From: Allorhodoferax sp032337135
GTDB taxonomy: Bacteria > Pseudomonadota > Gammaproteobacteria > Burkholderiales > Burkholderiaceae_C
DNA length: 64,000 nucleotides
Assembly (NCBI RefSeq): GCF_032337135.1
Contig: NZ_JAVXZZ010000002.1
Span: 310,001 to 374,000, forward strand
Reading direction: 5' to 3'
The stretch's first letter is position 1. Each line of letters opens with the position of its first letter. Under the pieces are notes generated by a model. That model ran no database searches. It was not told where the DNA came from and saw nothing but the letters and a program-made list of their open reading frames with translations. Below are positions 35,891-43,302 of this stretch, one piece after another. The position numbers and the translations under genes are program-made.

Positions 35891-36074
35891 TTAGGCGGCA
35901 GTGGTCCACGTCGTCGTTGATGAGCACGCGTTCGGTGCCATACGCCGGGCACCACTTGTCCATGTACACCTTGCCGTCCTTGAACAGGATCTTGGCTTCC
36001 ACCGAGTGCAGGCAGGTGGAGCAGACACTGGAGGTGGTGTCGTAGAAGTGGTAGGGGCGTTGTTTGCGGGACAT
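35883..36074 (-). pseudogene. Truncated radical SAM remnant (63 codons)
   Basis: Encodes 63 residues. The first ~57 match the start of the radical SAM enzyme at 33679-35151, with a few substitutions such as His45 to Tyr in the KWCP-x-x-G motif. It then fuses in frame to the last codons of an upstream-type segment (R-R-stop), using the same TGA context as the end of paralogue 3. The radical SAM core is missing, so it cannot be an active enzyme. It marks a tandem duplication junction. A short translated peptide is possible since it has the same translational context as the full gene. Confidence 0.85.
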
Positions 36075-36081
36075 GGGTTAG
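35894..36081 (-). repeat. Constant 3' block, copy 2 (in radical SAM remnant)
   Basis: Second copy of the block at 34971-35158, offset by exactly 923 bases. It ends at the stop codon of paralogue 2, where similarity between the two exported genes stops. Confidence 0.9.
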
Positions 36082-36800
36082 CTGGAAACTGTTACTTCGA
36101 AGAAGGGAAGGCCGAAGACCTTTTTGTGGCTAACCTGGTTCTTTATCGTGAGTCGATCATTCAAATTTGAGTTTGCGAAAACGAGGCCGGAAAACTGGTC
36201 TGGCTCGCCAATCTTCGGTGCGCGAAAAGTGAGGTTCTTGGAGTCGGGGTTCGTGGCGGCTGTGATGGGGTCACGCAAGGGCCTAAGTACCACTCCCCCA
36301 ATCTCCAACCATCTGAATGGAGCACCAATATCGGGGAGGTTAAAGCCCAGTTTGGTCAGCACCATCCGATCGGATGCCGAACCAGCGCTTTCATTCGAAA
36401 CGATCTTGAGCCAACCCTTGACGGCTCCCTTGTTGTCAATGTGCAGGAGTTCGGAGTCCGCCTCTAACTGGAGGCGTGGGTCCTCCCATCCATCGTTCTG
36501 CATGAAGTTGTAAGCGCCGTAGTTGCTGATCAAGTAGGTGCCGTGCATGCCAATAAGCACTGACATCCAACCGTCATTGATGTTCATTGCTCGATTTAAT
36601 AGGGGATGTGGCCTACCAATTGCCACTAGCTTTTCCCGCAGTCTTGGCTCGCCTTTTGCTGCAAGCTGCTGAATCATGGGCGGTGCTTTTGGGACGGAGG
36701 ACGCAGTAGCACACGCCCATCCCCCCACCACCGCAGCCCCCGCCCCCAGCAGCATCAGCCTGCGTCGTTGCTCGTCGTGGACGGTAATGTTTTCTTGCAT
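36078..36800 (-). CDS. Exported protein with Arg-rich signal peptide and terminal Cys, paralogue 2
   Basis: A 240-residue protein. The first ~31 residues are nearly the same as paralogue 1 (shared QRRRLMLLGAGAAVVGGWAC), but the body is different: HGTYLISNYGAYNFM, LLHIDNKGAVKGWLKIVSN and FRWLEIGGVVLRPL. Patterns such as x-T-Y-L, K-x-x-x-W/G-x-L and LTKLGF can still be aligned with paralogue 3, so all three are distant homologues. The C-terminus (FGLPFFEV) resembles that of paralogue 1 (MGLPLFNL). GGAGGACAACC precedes the start. The body is more AT-rich than its flanks. Function unknown; likely periplasmic or membrane-anchored. Confidence 0.8.
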   Translation of the reverse strand: MQENITVHDEQRRRLMLLGAGAAVVGGWACATASSVPKAPPMIQQLAAKGEPRLREKLVAIGRPHPLLNRAMNINDGWMSVLIGMHGTYLISNYGAYNFMQNDGWEDPRLQLEADSELLHIDNKGAVKGWLKIVSNESAGSASDRMVLTKLGFNLPDIGAPFRWLEIGGVVLRPLRDPITAATNPDSKNLTFRAPKIGEPDQFSGLVFANSNLNDRLTIKNQVSHKKVFGLPFFEVTVSS

Positions 36801-36834
36801 GGTTGTCCTCCTCGGTGTGTACGAACTCAGCGCC
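36712..36834 (-). repeat. Constant 5' block, copy 2 (leader plus signal peptide)
   Basis: Partner of 35768-35890, offset by 944 bases. In this copy it also contains the last codons and stop of paralogue 3 (TGA at 36827-36829), which shows the duplication started at the 3' end of that gene. Confidence 0.9.
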
Positions 36835-37516
36835 CCAGGCTGATCAGCACAGCCAGGCCGCCCAGCAATTGCAGGGGGGCGGTGACCACATCGACCACGA
36901 TGGCGGCGGGCAGCAGGGCCATGGCCCCGATGTTGGGTTTGGTCTCGGTGCTGGGCGGTGCGTGAAAGCGCAGCGGGCGGGGCTTTTGCATGGCCGTGAA
37001 TGCGGCACCCTGCAGCTGGATGGCGGGGTACACCGCGCCCTTGATGCTCACCATGCGCCGCACGGTCTGCGGGGTGGTACGAACGAACCCGAGCGTCTTG
37101 AACAGGGCTTTCTCCGCGTCCGTGGCGGTGGCTGCGTCCGAGGTGTAGTTGAACTCCAGCGTGCCCCACACGGTCTTGTCCTTCAGGTACAGGCGGTGGT
37201 TGTCGGGGGTGAGGCTCAGGCGCGCGGGGTCGAGCTGGGTCATGGCCAGCAGGGCGCTGCCGCCTTCGACCAGCAGGTAGGTGTTGGCCGCGCCCAGGAA
37301 GGCCACCACATCGGCCTTGCCCATGGACTTGGCCATGGCCTCGTCGGCACGCCCAAAGGCCAGTATGTCGTCCGACAGCACCACGTCGCCTTCCACGGTC
37401 TTGCTGGTGCTGGTCTGGCTCGACACCACGGCGGTGGCGCAGCCCCAGCCGCCCACCACGGCAGCGCCCAGCCCCAGGGCCATGGCATGGCGGCGGTTCA
37501 GATGGGACGAGTTCAT
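36827..37516 (-). CDS. Exported protein with twin-Arg signal peptide and terminal Cys, paralogue 3
   Basis: A 229-residue protein starting MNSSHLNRRHAMALGLGAAV, followed by VGGWGCATA: a twin-arginine-like signal with the same Gly-Trp-x-Cys-Ala end as the other two paralogues. The body has EGDVVLSDDILAFG, NTYLLVEGGSALL and KTVWGTLEFNYTSD, similar to paralogue 1. The C-terminus is unique: a ~35-residue hydrophobic segment (AAIVVDVVTAPLQLLGGLAV) that could be membrane-embedded. The start overlaps the stop of the Lgt-like gene (ATGA), with AAGGAG upstream, so the two are translationally coupled. GC content is high, like the host. Confidence 0.82.
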   Translation of the reverse strand: MNSSHLNRRHAMALGLGAAVVGGWGCATAVVSSQTSTSKTVEGDVVLSDDILAFGRADEAMAKSMGKADVVAFLGAANTYLLVEGGSALLAMTQLDPARLSLTPDNHRLYLKDKTVWGTLEFNYTSDAATATDAEKALFKTLGFVRTTPQTVRRMVSIKGAVYPAIQLQGAAFTAMQKPRPLRFHAPPSTETKPNIGAMALLPAAIVVDVVTAPLQLLGGLAVLISLGR

Positions 37517-38265
37517 GGGTGTGTCTCCTTGTGTTCGATGGCTACGCTGGCAGCAATGACGGTAGCTGCGGCCAGGCAGGCCCACTGGATGCCGGACAGG
37601 CCGCCCCAATAGGCGTAGGGCACGGGCTTGATGCCGTCCATGGCCAGGCGCCACAGCAGGTAGCCGAGCATGAAGCAGCGGAATGCCAGGCCCGGCGTGT
37701 GGGCCAACGCCCGCCCCCAGCGTGGCCAAGTGAGCAGGGCCAGCATGGCCGCCAGCCATTCGTACAAGGCCGTGGGGTGGCGCGGCACGCCGTCGCCCAT
37801 GTCCATGCCCCAGGGCAGGGTGGTGGGCACGCCGTAGGTGCCGTCGTTCAGCCCGGCCAGGAAGCAGCCCACGCGCCCGACCAGAATGCCGCCCAGGATG
37901 GCAGGCACGAAGTCGTCGCCGGTGCGCGGCCCCCTCCAGCCGCTGAACCATTTGGCCAGCTCCACGCCGATCCAGCCCCCTAGCAGCCCGCCAACGATGG
38001 ACTGCCCCTGCAACCACAGCGTGGGCATGTGCAGGTATTCGGGCCAAAGTTGCGGGTTTTCCAGCCAGAACATGGCCTTGTTGCCGATGGCCGCGCCCAG
38101 CAGGCAGCCCATGACGACGGGGAACAGCGGGCCTTGCAGCACGCTGGCGCTGCCTTGGCGCGCCTTGCGCTGGCGGTAGACCCAGGCCCCGGTGACCAGC
38201 GCAGCCCATTCGAGCAGGTAATGCACGGTGTGGGCCCGGTCGGGGTCGGTGATGAAGAGGCTCAT
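37513..38265 (-). CDS. Lgt-fold membrane protein with altered active-site residues
   Basis: A 250-residue protein with about seven TM helices and the Lgt (prolipoprotein diacylglyceryl transferase) framework: GRVGCFLAGLNDGTYG near residue 130 and PRHPTALYEW near 160. Compared with E. coli Lgt, the Arg of GRxGN is kept, but the Asn is Cys, the Glu that follows is Leu, and the His of the S-F-H-G-G-L-I-G loop is Val (SIVGGLLG). So it is Lgt-like but probably not a normal Lgt; a housekeeping lgt is expected elsewhere. Gene order places it directly before a putative lipoprotein gene, with a four-base overlap. Possible role: lipid transfer to, or handling of, these dedicated proteins or another lipid substrate. 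Confidence 0.8.
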   Translation of the reverse strand: MSLFITDPDRAHTVHYLLEWAALVTGAWVYRQRKARQGSASVLQGPLFPVVMGCLLGAAIGNKAMFWLENPQLWPEYLHMPTLWLQGQSIVGGLLGGWIGVELAKWFSGWRGPRTGDDFVPAILGGILVGRVGCFLAGLNDGTYGVPTTLPWGMDMGDGVPRHPTALYEWLAAMLALLTWPRWGRALAHTPGLAFRCFMLGYLLWRLAMDGIKPVPYAYWGGLSGIQWACLAAATVIAASVAIEHKETHP

Positions 38266-38291
38266 GCAGGGGAAGAAGTTCTGAATCAGCT

Positions 38292-38837
38292 TCAGTTCGC
38301 AGTGCTGCTGGAGGAGTGCGCTGGTCGGCGTATCTCCACGATGAAATCTGGAGCGTCTAGCTCTTCACCGATGCTCCCGGATGCTTTGAAGTCTGCGGGT
38401 GCAGGCTTTATGTCCCAGATCCGCACTGCCAACGTCGCACCGCTTGCGCTGTCTTGCAAATCGACGATCACAGCGGTGCCATCGATACGAAGGCCAATGC
38501 CGCGCAGTTGCTGGCGTTCCAGAACGCCTCCATCGCTGGAGATGCTCAAGATGGTGACGACAAAGCGTTTTCCGACGTAGATACCTGGGCCTGTTGTGAC
38601 GCCTATGGCGCTATCGTCAACGATGGGTTTCCGCTTCACCCCCATCATCCAAAGGCCGACACGCAGCAAGCCAAGCGAGAGAGCAATGCCCAACACGGCG
38701 AGAAAAGCAGGAGCAATGCTGCCAGAGGAAAGCTGGGAGAAGAAGAAGGTCGTGTCAATGGCGGTGCACACGCCCCCGCTCACCACAAATACCAAACCGA
38801 CCAGAACGGCGAAGAAGCGCCCGATAGCATCGAACAT
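38292..38837 (-). CDS. Two-TM membrane protein of unknown function
   Basis: A 181-residue protein with two membrane helices near residues 5-25 and 42-65, a short basic loop (VKRKPIVDD) and a ~100-residue soluble C-terminal domain rich in beta structure (GIYVGKRFVVTILSISSDGG). No family recognised. ATG 38837 was chosen because GGGAGG precedes it; two upstream ATGs in frame lack this. It heads the operon, with 26 bases to the Lgt-like gene. A dispersed repeat lies ~90 bases upstream. Topology suggests an envelope component. Confidence 0.7.
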   Translation of the reverse strand: MFDAIGRFFAVLVGLVFVVSGGVCTAIDTTFFFSQLSSGSIAPAFLAVLGIALSLGLLRVGLWMMGVKRKPIVDDSAIGVTTGPGIYVGKRFVVTILSISSDGGVLERQQLRGIGLRIDGTAVIVDLQDSASGATLAVRIWDIKPAPADFKASGSIGEELDAPDFIVEIRRPAHSSSSTAN

Positions 38838-38927
38838 TGTGAATAGCCTCCCTTGGCGCGCGATCATACCGGCTGTTTCAGTGTTCTCCTTCGGCATTGG
38901 CCATGCAATGAATTGGGGTTTTCCCCT

Positions 38928-38968
38928 CGTATCCATTGCGTAGGCAGCTACCAATTTCGTAGCGACAG
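38928..38968 (+). repeat. Dispersed palindromic repeat upstream of the accessory operon
   Basis: Reads CGTATCCATTGCGTAGGCAG then CTACCAATTTCGTAGCGAC. It lies between the alpha/beta hydrolase stop (38982) and the 2-TM gene start, both on the minus strand, so it forms the boundary of the accessory operon. Confidence 0.68.
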
Positions 38969-38981
38969 CAGTCCGGTCCGG

Positions 38982-39824
38982 TTACTGCGTCGCCGCGCCC
39001 GCGATCTGCGCACCAATGCGGGGAAGGGCCATGTGCAGGGTGGAGTAGTGCGATAGGCCGGGCAGCACCTGGCATTCCACGCAATCGGGCAGTTGCTGTT
39101 GCAGGTAGCGCGCCATGGCCGGGGGCGACCAGTTGTCGGCGTCGCCGTGCCATAGGTGGGTGGGGGCCGCCACGCCGCGCAACTGCGCGTGCCAGGGCTG
39201 CACGTAGGCGACCACGTCACGCACATAGCCGCTGCGCAGGGCGTTGAAGCAGCGCCGCAGGTCGTGCAGCGTGCGTTGGCGGAAGGCCGGGTCGGTGCGC
39301 AGTGCCTGGTCGGCACCCTGGGCGCTGGCAAACAGGCTACCCAGCAATGCGTCGGGGGCCACACGGGCCAACAGGCCTTGCACCGCGGTGAGGGCGCGCA
39401 ATAGGTGCGGCTGGCGCTGGGCCAGCTGGAACACCGGGCGCCCAGCCATGGCGGGCAGGAAGTCGCCGCCCTCCAGTGGGGCGGCGGCGGATACCAGGTG
39501 CAGGCTGCGCACCTGGGCGCCGAGCAGGCGGGCCACCTGCAGCGCCACGAAGGTGCCGATGGAAAAGCCCACCAGGTCCACCGGTTGCCCCTGCGCATGG
39601 CGCGCCACATCGTCGGCCAGGGCCTGGAAGTAGGCCTCGCCCGCCAATGCAGAAGGTGCCGCGAAGCGCTCCTGGCAGATCACGCGCAGCCCCAGCCGCT
39701 GTGCATCGGCCTGCAAGGCCTGTGCCTCGGCCAGACCACCGGGCGCGCCATGGAAGTACACCAGCAGCGGGCCGGTGGCAGCGCCCAGGCTGCAGTGGGG
39801 AAGGGGGGCGGTGGTGGGTGTCAT
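38982..39824 (-). CDS. Alpha/beta hydrolase
   Basis: A 280-residue alpha/beta hydrolase. Oxyanion-hole HGAPGG near residue 25, nucleophile elbow GFSIGT (Ser near 89), acid in HGDADNW near 232 and His in GLSHYST near 259 complete the catalytic triad. No signal peptide. Substrate unknown; it lies 63 bases downstream of an AraC regulator and next to an AlkB-type fusion gene, so hydrolysis of an ester or lipid-like product is a reasonable guess from context. Confidence 0.85.
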   Translation of the reverse strand: MTPTTAPLPHCSLGAATGPLLVYFHGAPGGLAEAQALQADAQRLGLRVICQERFAAPSALAGEAYFQALADDVARHAQGQPVDLVGFSIGTFVALQVARLLGAQVRSLHLVSAAAPLEGGDFLPAMAGRPVFQLAQRQPHLLRALTAVQGLLARVAPDALLGSLFASAQGADQALRTDPAFRQRTLHDLRRCFNALRSGYVRDVVAYVQPWHAQLRGVAAPTHLWHGDADNWSPPAMARYLQQQLPDCVECQVLPGLSHYSTLHMALPRIGAQIAGAATQ

Positions 39825-39887
39825 GGGGTGGGGTTCGGTAGGCGGGTTGGGGCGGGCCAGTGCATGCGGCGTTGGCGTCCGGCAGGC

Positions 39888-40952
39888 TCAGGGACGTTCA
39901 TGGTCCGCAGCGCGGGGGGCTTGTGGCAGGGCCTCCCTTGCCACCTGCGGCGCCACGCCCTCCCAGCGCTTGAAGGCGCGGCGGAAGTTGGCCTGGTCGG
40001 TGTAGCCCAGGCGGTAGGCAATTTCCTGCAGGCTCAAGTGCGGGTTGCGGATGTGCTGCAGTGCCAGGCGGTGGCGCACCTGCTCCACGATGGCGCGGTA
40101 GCTCGTGCCCTCGGCCTCCAGTCGGCGGTGCAGGGTGCGTGGGGCCATGTGCAGCAGGCGTGCGCTGGTGGCCAGCGAGGGCAGGGCGCCAGCGCAGCTT
40201 AGCAGGCTGCGCTGGATGCGTGCGGTGAGCGACTCCTGGCGGGTGATCTTGTCGAGCTCGGCCTGGCACAGGGCGGCAGCGTTTTCCAGTGCCTGCGCGT
40301 CGGCGGTGGACATGGGCATGTCCAGTGTGGCCGGGTTCAGGTGCAGCGCATTCCCGGTTGCGCCATAGTGCACGGGGCAGGCAAACAACTCCTGGGCCAG
40401 CGCGGCATAGCCCGTGGCGGGTGCCGTGAAGGTGGCAGCCAGCACCGACTGTGCGCCTGGGGCCAGGTAGTCGAACACGTTGCGCACGGTGAGCATCACG
40501 GTTTCCAGGATCAGCAGCTCGGCCACGTCCAGGTCCGCCGCGGGGGTAAAGCTGAGTTGCGGGGCAGTGGGGTCGTTCTTGAAATGGGGCTGCAGCAGGT
40601 TGGTACGCACCGGCATGAAGCGCTCTACCAGCGTGGCGGCCTGGCGTAGGCTGGCCGCGTTCATGAGCGCATAGGCCAAGGTGCCGTGGGTGTTGATGCG
40701 CAGGCGCCGCCCCAGCAGCAGGCCCAGGGCAGGCTCGCGGGTGTGCAGCACGGCCGCGCGTACCAGCGCCACGTAGCGCGGGGTGTCCAGTTCCACCGCG
40801 GGCTGGGCCAGCTCCTGTGGCGCGATGCCGGCTGCCCGCAGCCAGGGGTCCGGGTCATAACCCATTTCCTGTGTCAGTTCGATCAGCGTGCGCAGGTACA
40901 GCGTGGGGACCTGGATCGCGCGGGACGGCGGGGGCACGGTGATTTGCGGCAT
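39888..40952 (-). CDS. AraC family transcriptional regulator (OruR/ArgR-type N-terminal domain)
   Basis: A 354-residue regulator. N-terminal domain of the arabinose-binding-like type used by OruR-like regulators (residues ~20-200), and a C-terminal AraC/XylS DNA-binding domain with two HTH motifs (SLATSARLLHMAPRTLHRRL near 253 and SLQEIAYRLGYTDQANFRRA near 303). ATG 40952 was selected; the frame is open to TTG 40967. It is divergent from the AlkB fusion, with a 100-base shared region, and is likely its regulator; alkane monooxygenases are controlled by AraC-type AlkR in Acinetobacter, a known parallel. Confidence 0.88.
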   Translation of the reverse strand: MPQITVPPPSRAIQVPTLYLRTLIELTQEMGYDPDPWLRAAGIAPQELAQPAVELDTPRYVALVRAAVLHTREPALGLLLGRRLRINTHGTLAYALMNAASLRQAATLVERFMPVRTNLLQPHFKNDPTAPQLSFTPAADLDVAELLILETVMLTVRNVFDYLAPGAQSVLAATFTAPATGYAALAQELFACPVHYGATGNALHLNPATLDMPMSTADAQALENAAALCQAELDKITRQESLTARIQRSLLSCAGALPSLATSARLLHMAPRTLHRRLEAEGTSYRAIVEQVRHRLALQHIRNPHLSLQEIAYRLGYTDQANFRRAFKRWEGVAPQVAREALPQAPRAADHERP

Positions 40953-41052
40953 GGGTGTGCTTGGCAAGAAATGACCTGCGATTGGCGCAGTCTAACCTTT
41001 CGTTGAAAAGCCTGCTTGCCTACCATGCAGGGCATAAATACGAGGAGACGAC

Positions 41053-43287
41053 ATGCTTGGATTTCAAGGCCGTTCCACCGGAACGGTAGCCACCATCAAT
41101 GCCCAGCCAGTGCGCGTGCAGCAGGGCGAAACCATTCTGACCGCGGCGTTGCGCGAGGGCGTGGATTTTCCCCACAGCTGCCGCGTGGGCGGCTGCGCCA
41201 GCTGCAAATGCAAGCTGGTGGAGGGGCGGGTGCGCGAGCTCACCGAATTCAGCTACCTGCTGTCCGAGGAGGAGCTGTCGCAGCGCACCATCCTGGCCTG
41301 CCAGAGCGTGCCCATGGGGCCGGTGCGCATCGAGGTGGAACAGACCCGGGCGCTGGCGGTGCAGGAGGTAGCGGGCACGGTGGTGGCGCAGGAGGCGCTG
41401 ACGCACGACATCCAGTGCCTGCGGGTGCGGCTCGATGCGCCGCTGCACTACAAGCCGGGACAGTTTGCGCAGCTGTCGCTGGATGCGCTGCCGGGCCAGA
41501 CCCGAAGCTATTCGTTTGCCAACCCGCCCGATGCGCAGGGCGTGGTGGAGTTCTTCGTGCGCCAGGTGCCGGGCGGTGCATTCACCGGCCATGTGCACGG
41601 TAACGATCTGCTTGGGCAGCGTGCCCACGTGCAGGGTCCGTTGGGGCAGTTCTGGCTGCGCGAGTCGGATGCGCCCTTGCTGTTCGTGGCGGGCGGCTCC
41701 GGGCTGGCCCCGGTGCTGGCCATGCTGCGCGCACTGCAGCAGCAGGGCTCGGCGCGCTCGGTGACGGTGCTGTTCGGCGCCCGCACCCAGGCCGACCTGT
41801 ATGGCATGGACGAGCTGCGCGCCATGGCTGCAGGCTGGGCCGGTGCCTTCCGTCTGGTGCCGGTGTTGTCCGAAGCCCAGGCAGACGCCGGTTGGGCCGG
41901 GGGGCGCGGTCTGGTGACCGAGCAACTGCCCCAGGTGGTGGAGCCTGGCATGCACGCCTACCTGTGCGGTCCGCCTGCCATGGTGGACGCGGCCCATGCG
42001 GCGCTGGTGGGGCTGGGCCTGGCCCGTGCGCACATCCACGCCGACCGGTTTGTAACGCAAAAAGAGCTCTCTGCCCCCGAAAAGACTGCGCAGGCAGCTA
42101 TTGAAACCATAGCGCCTCCCAAGTCGCTGATGGAGTGGGTGGCCGCGGTGTGGCACTACCTCAAGTTCTTCCTCTTCCACGTGGAAGGGCTGGCCGTGGC
42201 AGCGGCGCTGTTTGCAGGTGGCAGTTGGATCACGGTGGGGCTGCTGGTTTACCTGCTCATCAGCATGGGGCTGGATCTTGTGGCGGGGGACGACACCAGT
42301 ACCCCCACCTACCGGCATCCGTGGATATTGACCGTCCAGCTGTGGATGGCTTTGCCCCTGCTGTTGCTGATCTGCTTTGCAGCGGTGTGGAGCGTGAGCC
42401 CGGGCGATGCGCTGGGCGCGGGTGCCATGCTGTCGCAGTGGACGGGGATGGATCTGCTGGCCGCAAAGTCCGCCACCACCTGGTACGAACATGCGCTGGG
42501 CGTGGTTCTCATGGGGCTGATGGTGGGCATGGTCGGAACCGTGCCCGGGCATGAGCTCACACACCGCACCTGGGACCCGGTGTCGCTCTGGGTGGGTCGA
42601 TGGTTGCTGGCGTTCAGTTTTGATGTCGGCTTTGCCATTGAACACGTGTACGGCCACCACCGCTACGTGTCGACCCTCAACGACCCGGCCACGGCGCCGC
42701 GCGGACGCAACGTGTACGCCCACGTGCTGATTTCGACCATCCGTGGAAACATCAGCGCCTGGCGTATCGAAGCGGGGCGGTTGCAGCGCAAGGGCTTGCC
42801 CGTACTGTCTTGGCACAATGCCTACCTGCGGGGGCTGGCCATGAGTGCGGTGCTGGTCGCTGCTGCCTTCGGACTCGGCGGGGTCGGGGCTGCGTTGTAC
42901 TTCTGTGCCTTCGGTCTGACAGGAAAGGCGCTGCTGGAGATCGTGAACTACATGGAGCACTACGGTATCGTCCGTGACCCGGCGCAACCGGTGCAGCCGC
43001 GCCATTCGTGGAACACCAACAGCCGCATCAGTTCCTGGGCGCTTTTCAACCTGACGCGGCATTCGCACCACCACGCCCAGGGCGAGGTGCCCTACCAGGA
43101 CCTGCAGCCCTACCCCCATGCGCCCATGATGATCGGCGGCTACCTCACCACCATATCGGTTGCGATGATTCCACCGCTGTGGCACAAGCTCATGACGCCC
43201 AAGGTGCTGGCCTGGGACCGCGACTACGCCAACGCGGCCGAGAAGCAGCTGGCCGCGCAGGCCAGTGCGCGTGCTGGTTGGGTGTAG
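41053..43287 (+). CDS. Ferredoxin - ferredoxin reductase - AlkB-type hydroxylase fusion
   Basis: A 744-residue, self-contained monooxygenase. Residues 10-95: plant-type [2Fe-2S] ferredoxin (C43, C48, C51, C83). Residues ~95-330: FNR-like module with FAD motif RSYSFANP and NAD motif GGSGLAPVLAML. Residues ~365-744: AlkB-type membrane di-iron domain with the His boxes GHELTHR (~500), EHVYGHHRYV (~530), NYMEHYG (~632) and NLTRHSHHH (~669). It should move electrons from NAD(P)H to the di-iron site and hydroxylate an alkane or other hydrophobic compound. The linker near residues 345-357 is encoded by a copy of the dispersed repeat. GAGGAG precedes the ATG. Confidence 0.92.
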   Translation: MLGFQGRSTGTVATINAQPVRVQQGETILTAALREGVDFPHSCRVGGCASCKCKLVEGRVRELTEFSYLLSEEELSQRTILACQSVPMGPVRIEVEQTRALAVQEVAGTVVAQEALTHDIQCLRVRLDAPLHYKPGQFAQLSLDALPGQTRSYSFANPPDAQGVVEFFVRQVPGGAFTGHVHGNDLLGQRAHVQGPLGQFWLRESDAPLLFVAGGSGLAPVLAMLRALQQQGSARSVTVLFGARTQADLYGMDELRAMAAGWAGAFRLVPVLSEAQADAGWAGGRGLVTEQLPQVVEPGMHAYLCGPPAMVDAAHAALVGLGLARAHIHADRFVTQKELSAPEKTAQAAIETIAPPKSLMEWVAAVWHYLKFFLFHVEGLAVAAALFAGGSWITVGLLVYLLISMGLDLVAGDDTSTPTYRHPWILTVQLWMALPLLLLICFAAVWSVSPGDALGAGAMLSQWTGMDLLAAKSATTWYEHALGVVLMGLMVGMVGTVPGHELTHRTWDPVSLWVGRWLLAFSFDVGFAIEHVYGHHRYVSTLNDPATAPRGRNVYAHVLISTIRGNISAWRIEAGRLQRKGLPVLSWHNAYLRGLAMSAVLVAAAFGLGGVGAALYFCAFGLTGKALLEIVNYMEHYGIVRDPAQPVQPRHSWNTNSRISSWALFNLTRHSHHHAQGEVPYQDLQPYPHAPMMIGGYLTTISVAMIPPLWHKLMTPKVLAWDRDYANAAEKQLAAQASARAGWV
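42085..42119 (+). repeat. Dispersed palindromic repeat inside the AlkB fusion gene
   Basis: Reads ACTGCGCAGGCAGCTATTGA then AACCATAGCGCCTCC. It is in frame and encodes T-A-Q-A-A-I-E-T-I-A-P in the linker between the reductase and the membrane hydroxylase. Same frame as the copy in ybiB. Confidence 0.75.
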
Positions 43288-43302
43288 GGGTCAGGAGTCT
43301 CT

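Noticed and set aside
35155..36800. Phase-variable or diversity-generating retroelement at the variable exported genes
   Set aside because: No reverse transcriptase, template repeat, invertase or simple-sequence tract is present in or near the operon; only tandem duplication and recombination are supported.
37538..37570. Possible eleventh copy of the dispersed repeat inside the Lgt-like gene (GCTACGCTGG...GGTAGC)
   Set aside because: The loop is longer and the core does not match; similarity is limited to short GCTAC/GTAGC arms that occur by chance.
36827..38209. Apparent long protein joining an Arg/Gly-rich part to exported paralogue 3
   Set aside because: The upstream part is an out-of-frame reading of the Lgt-like gene; the true start is ATG 37516 with AAGGAG and a signal peptide.
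40953..41052. Sigma-70 promoter for the AlkB fusion (TTGAAA at 41003)
   Set aside because: No -10 box at proper spacing; AraC-activated promoters often lack consensus boxes, but none can be fixed here.
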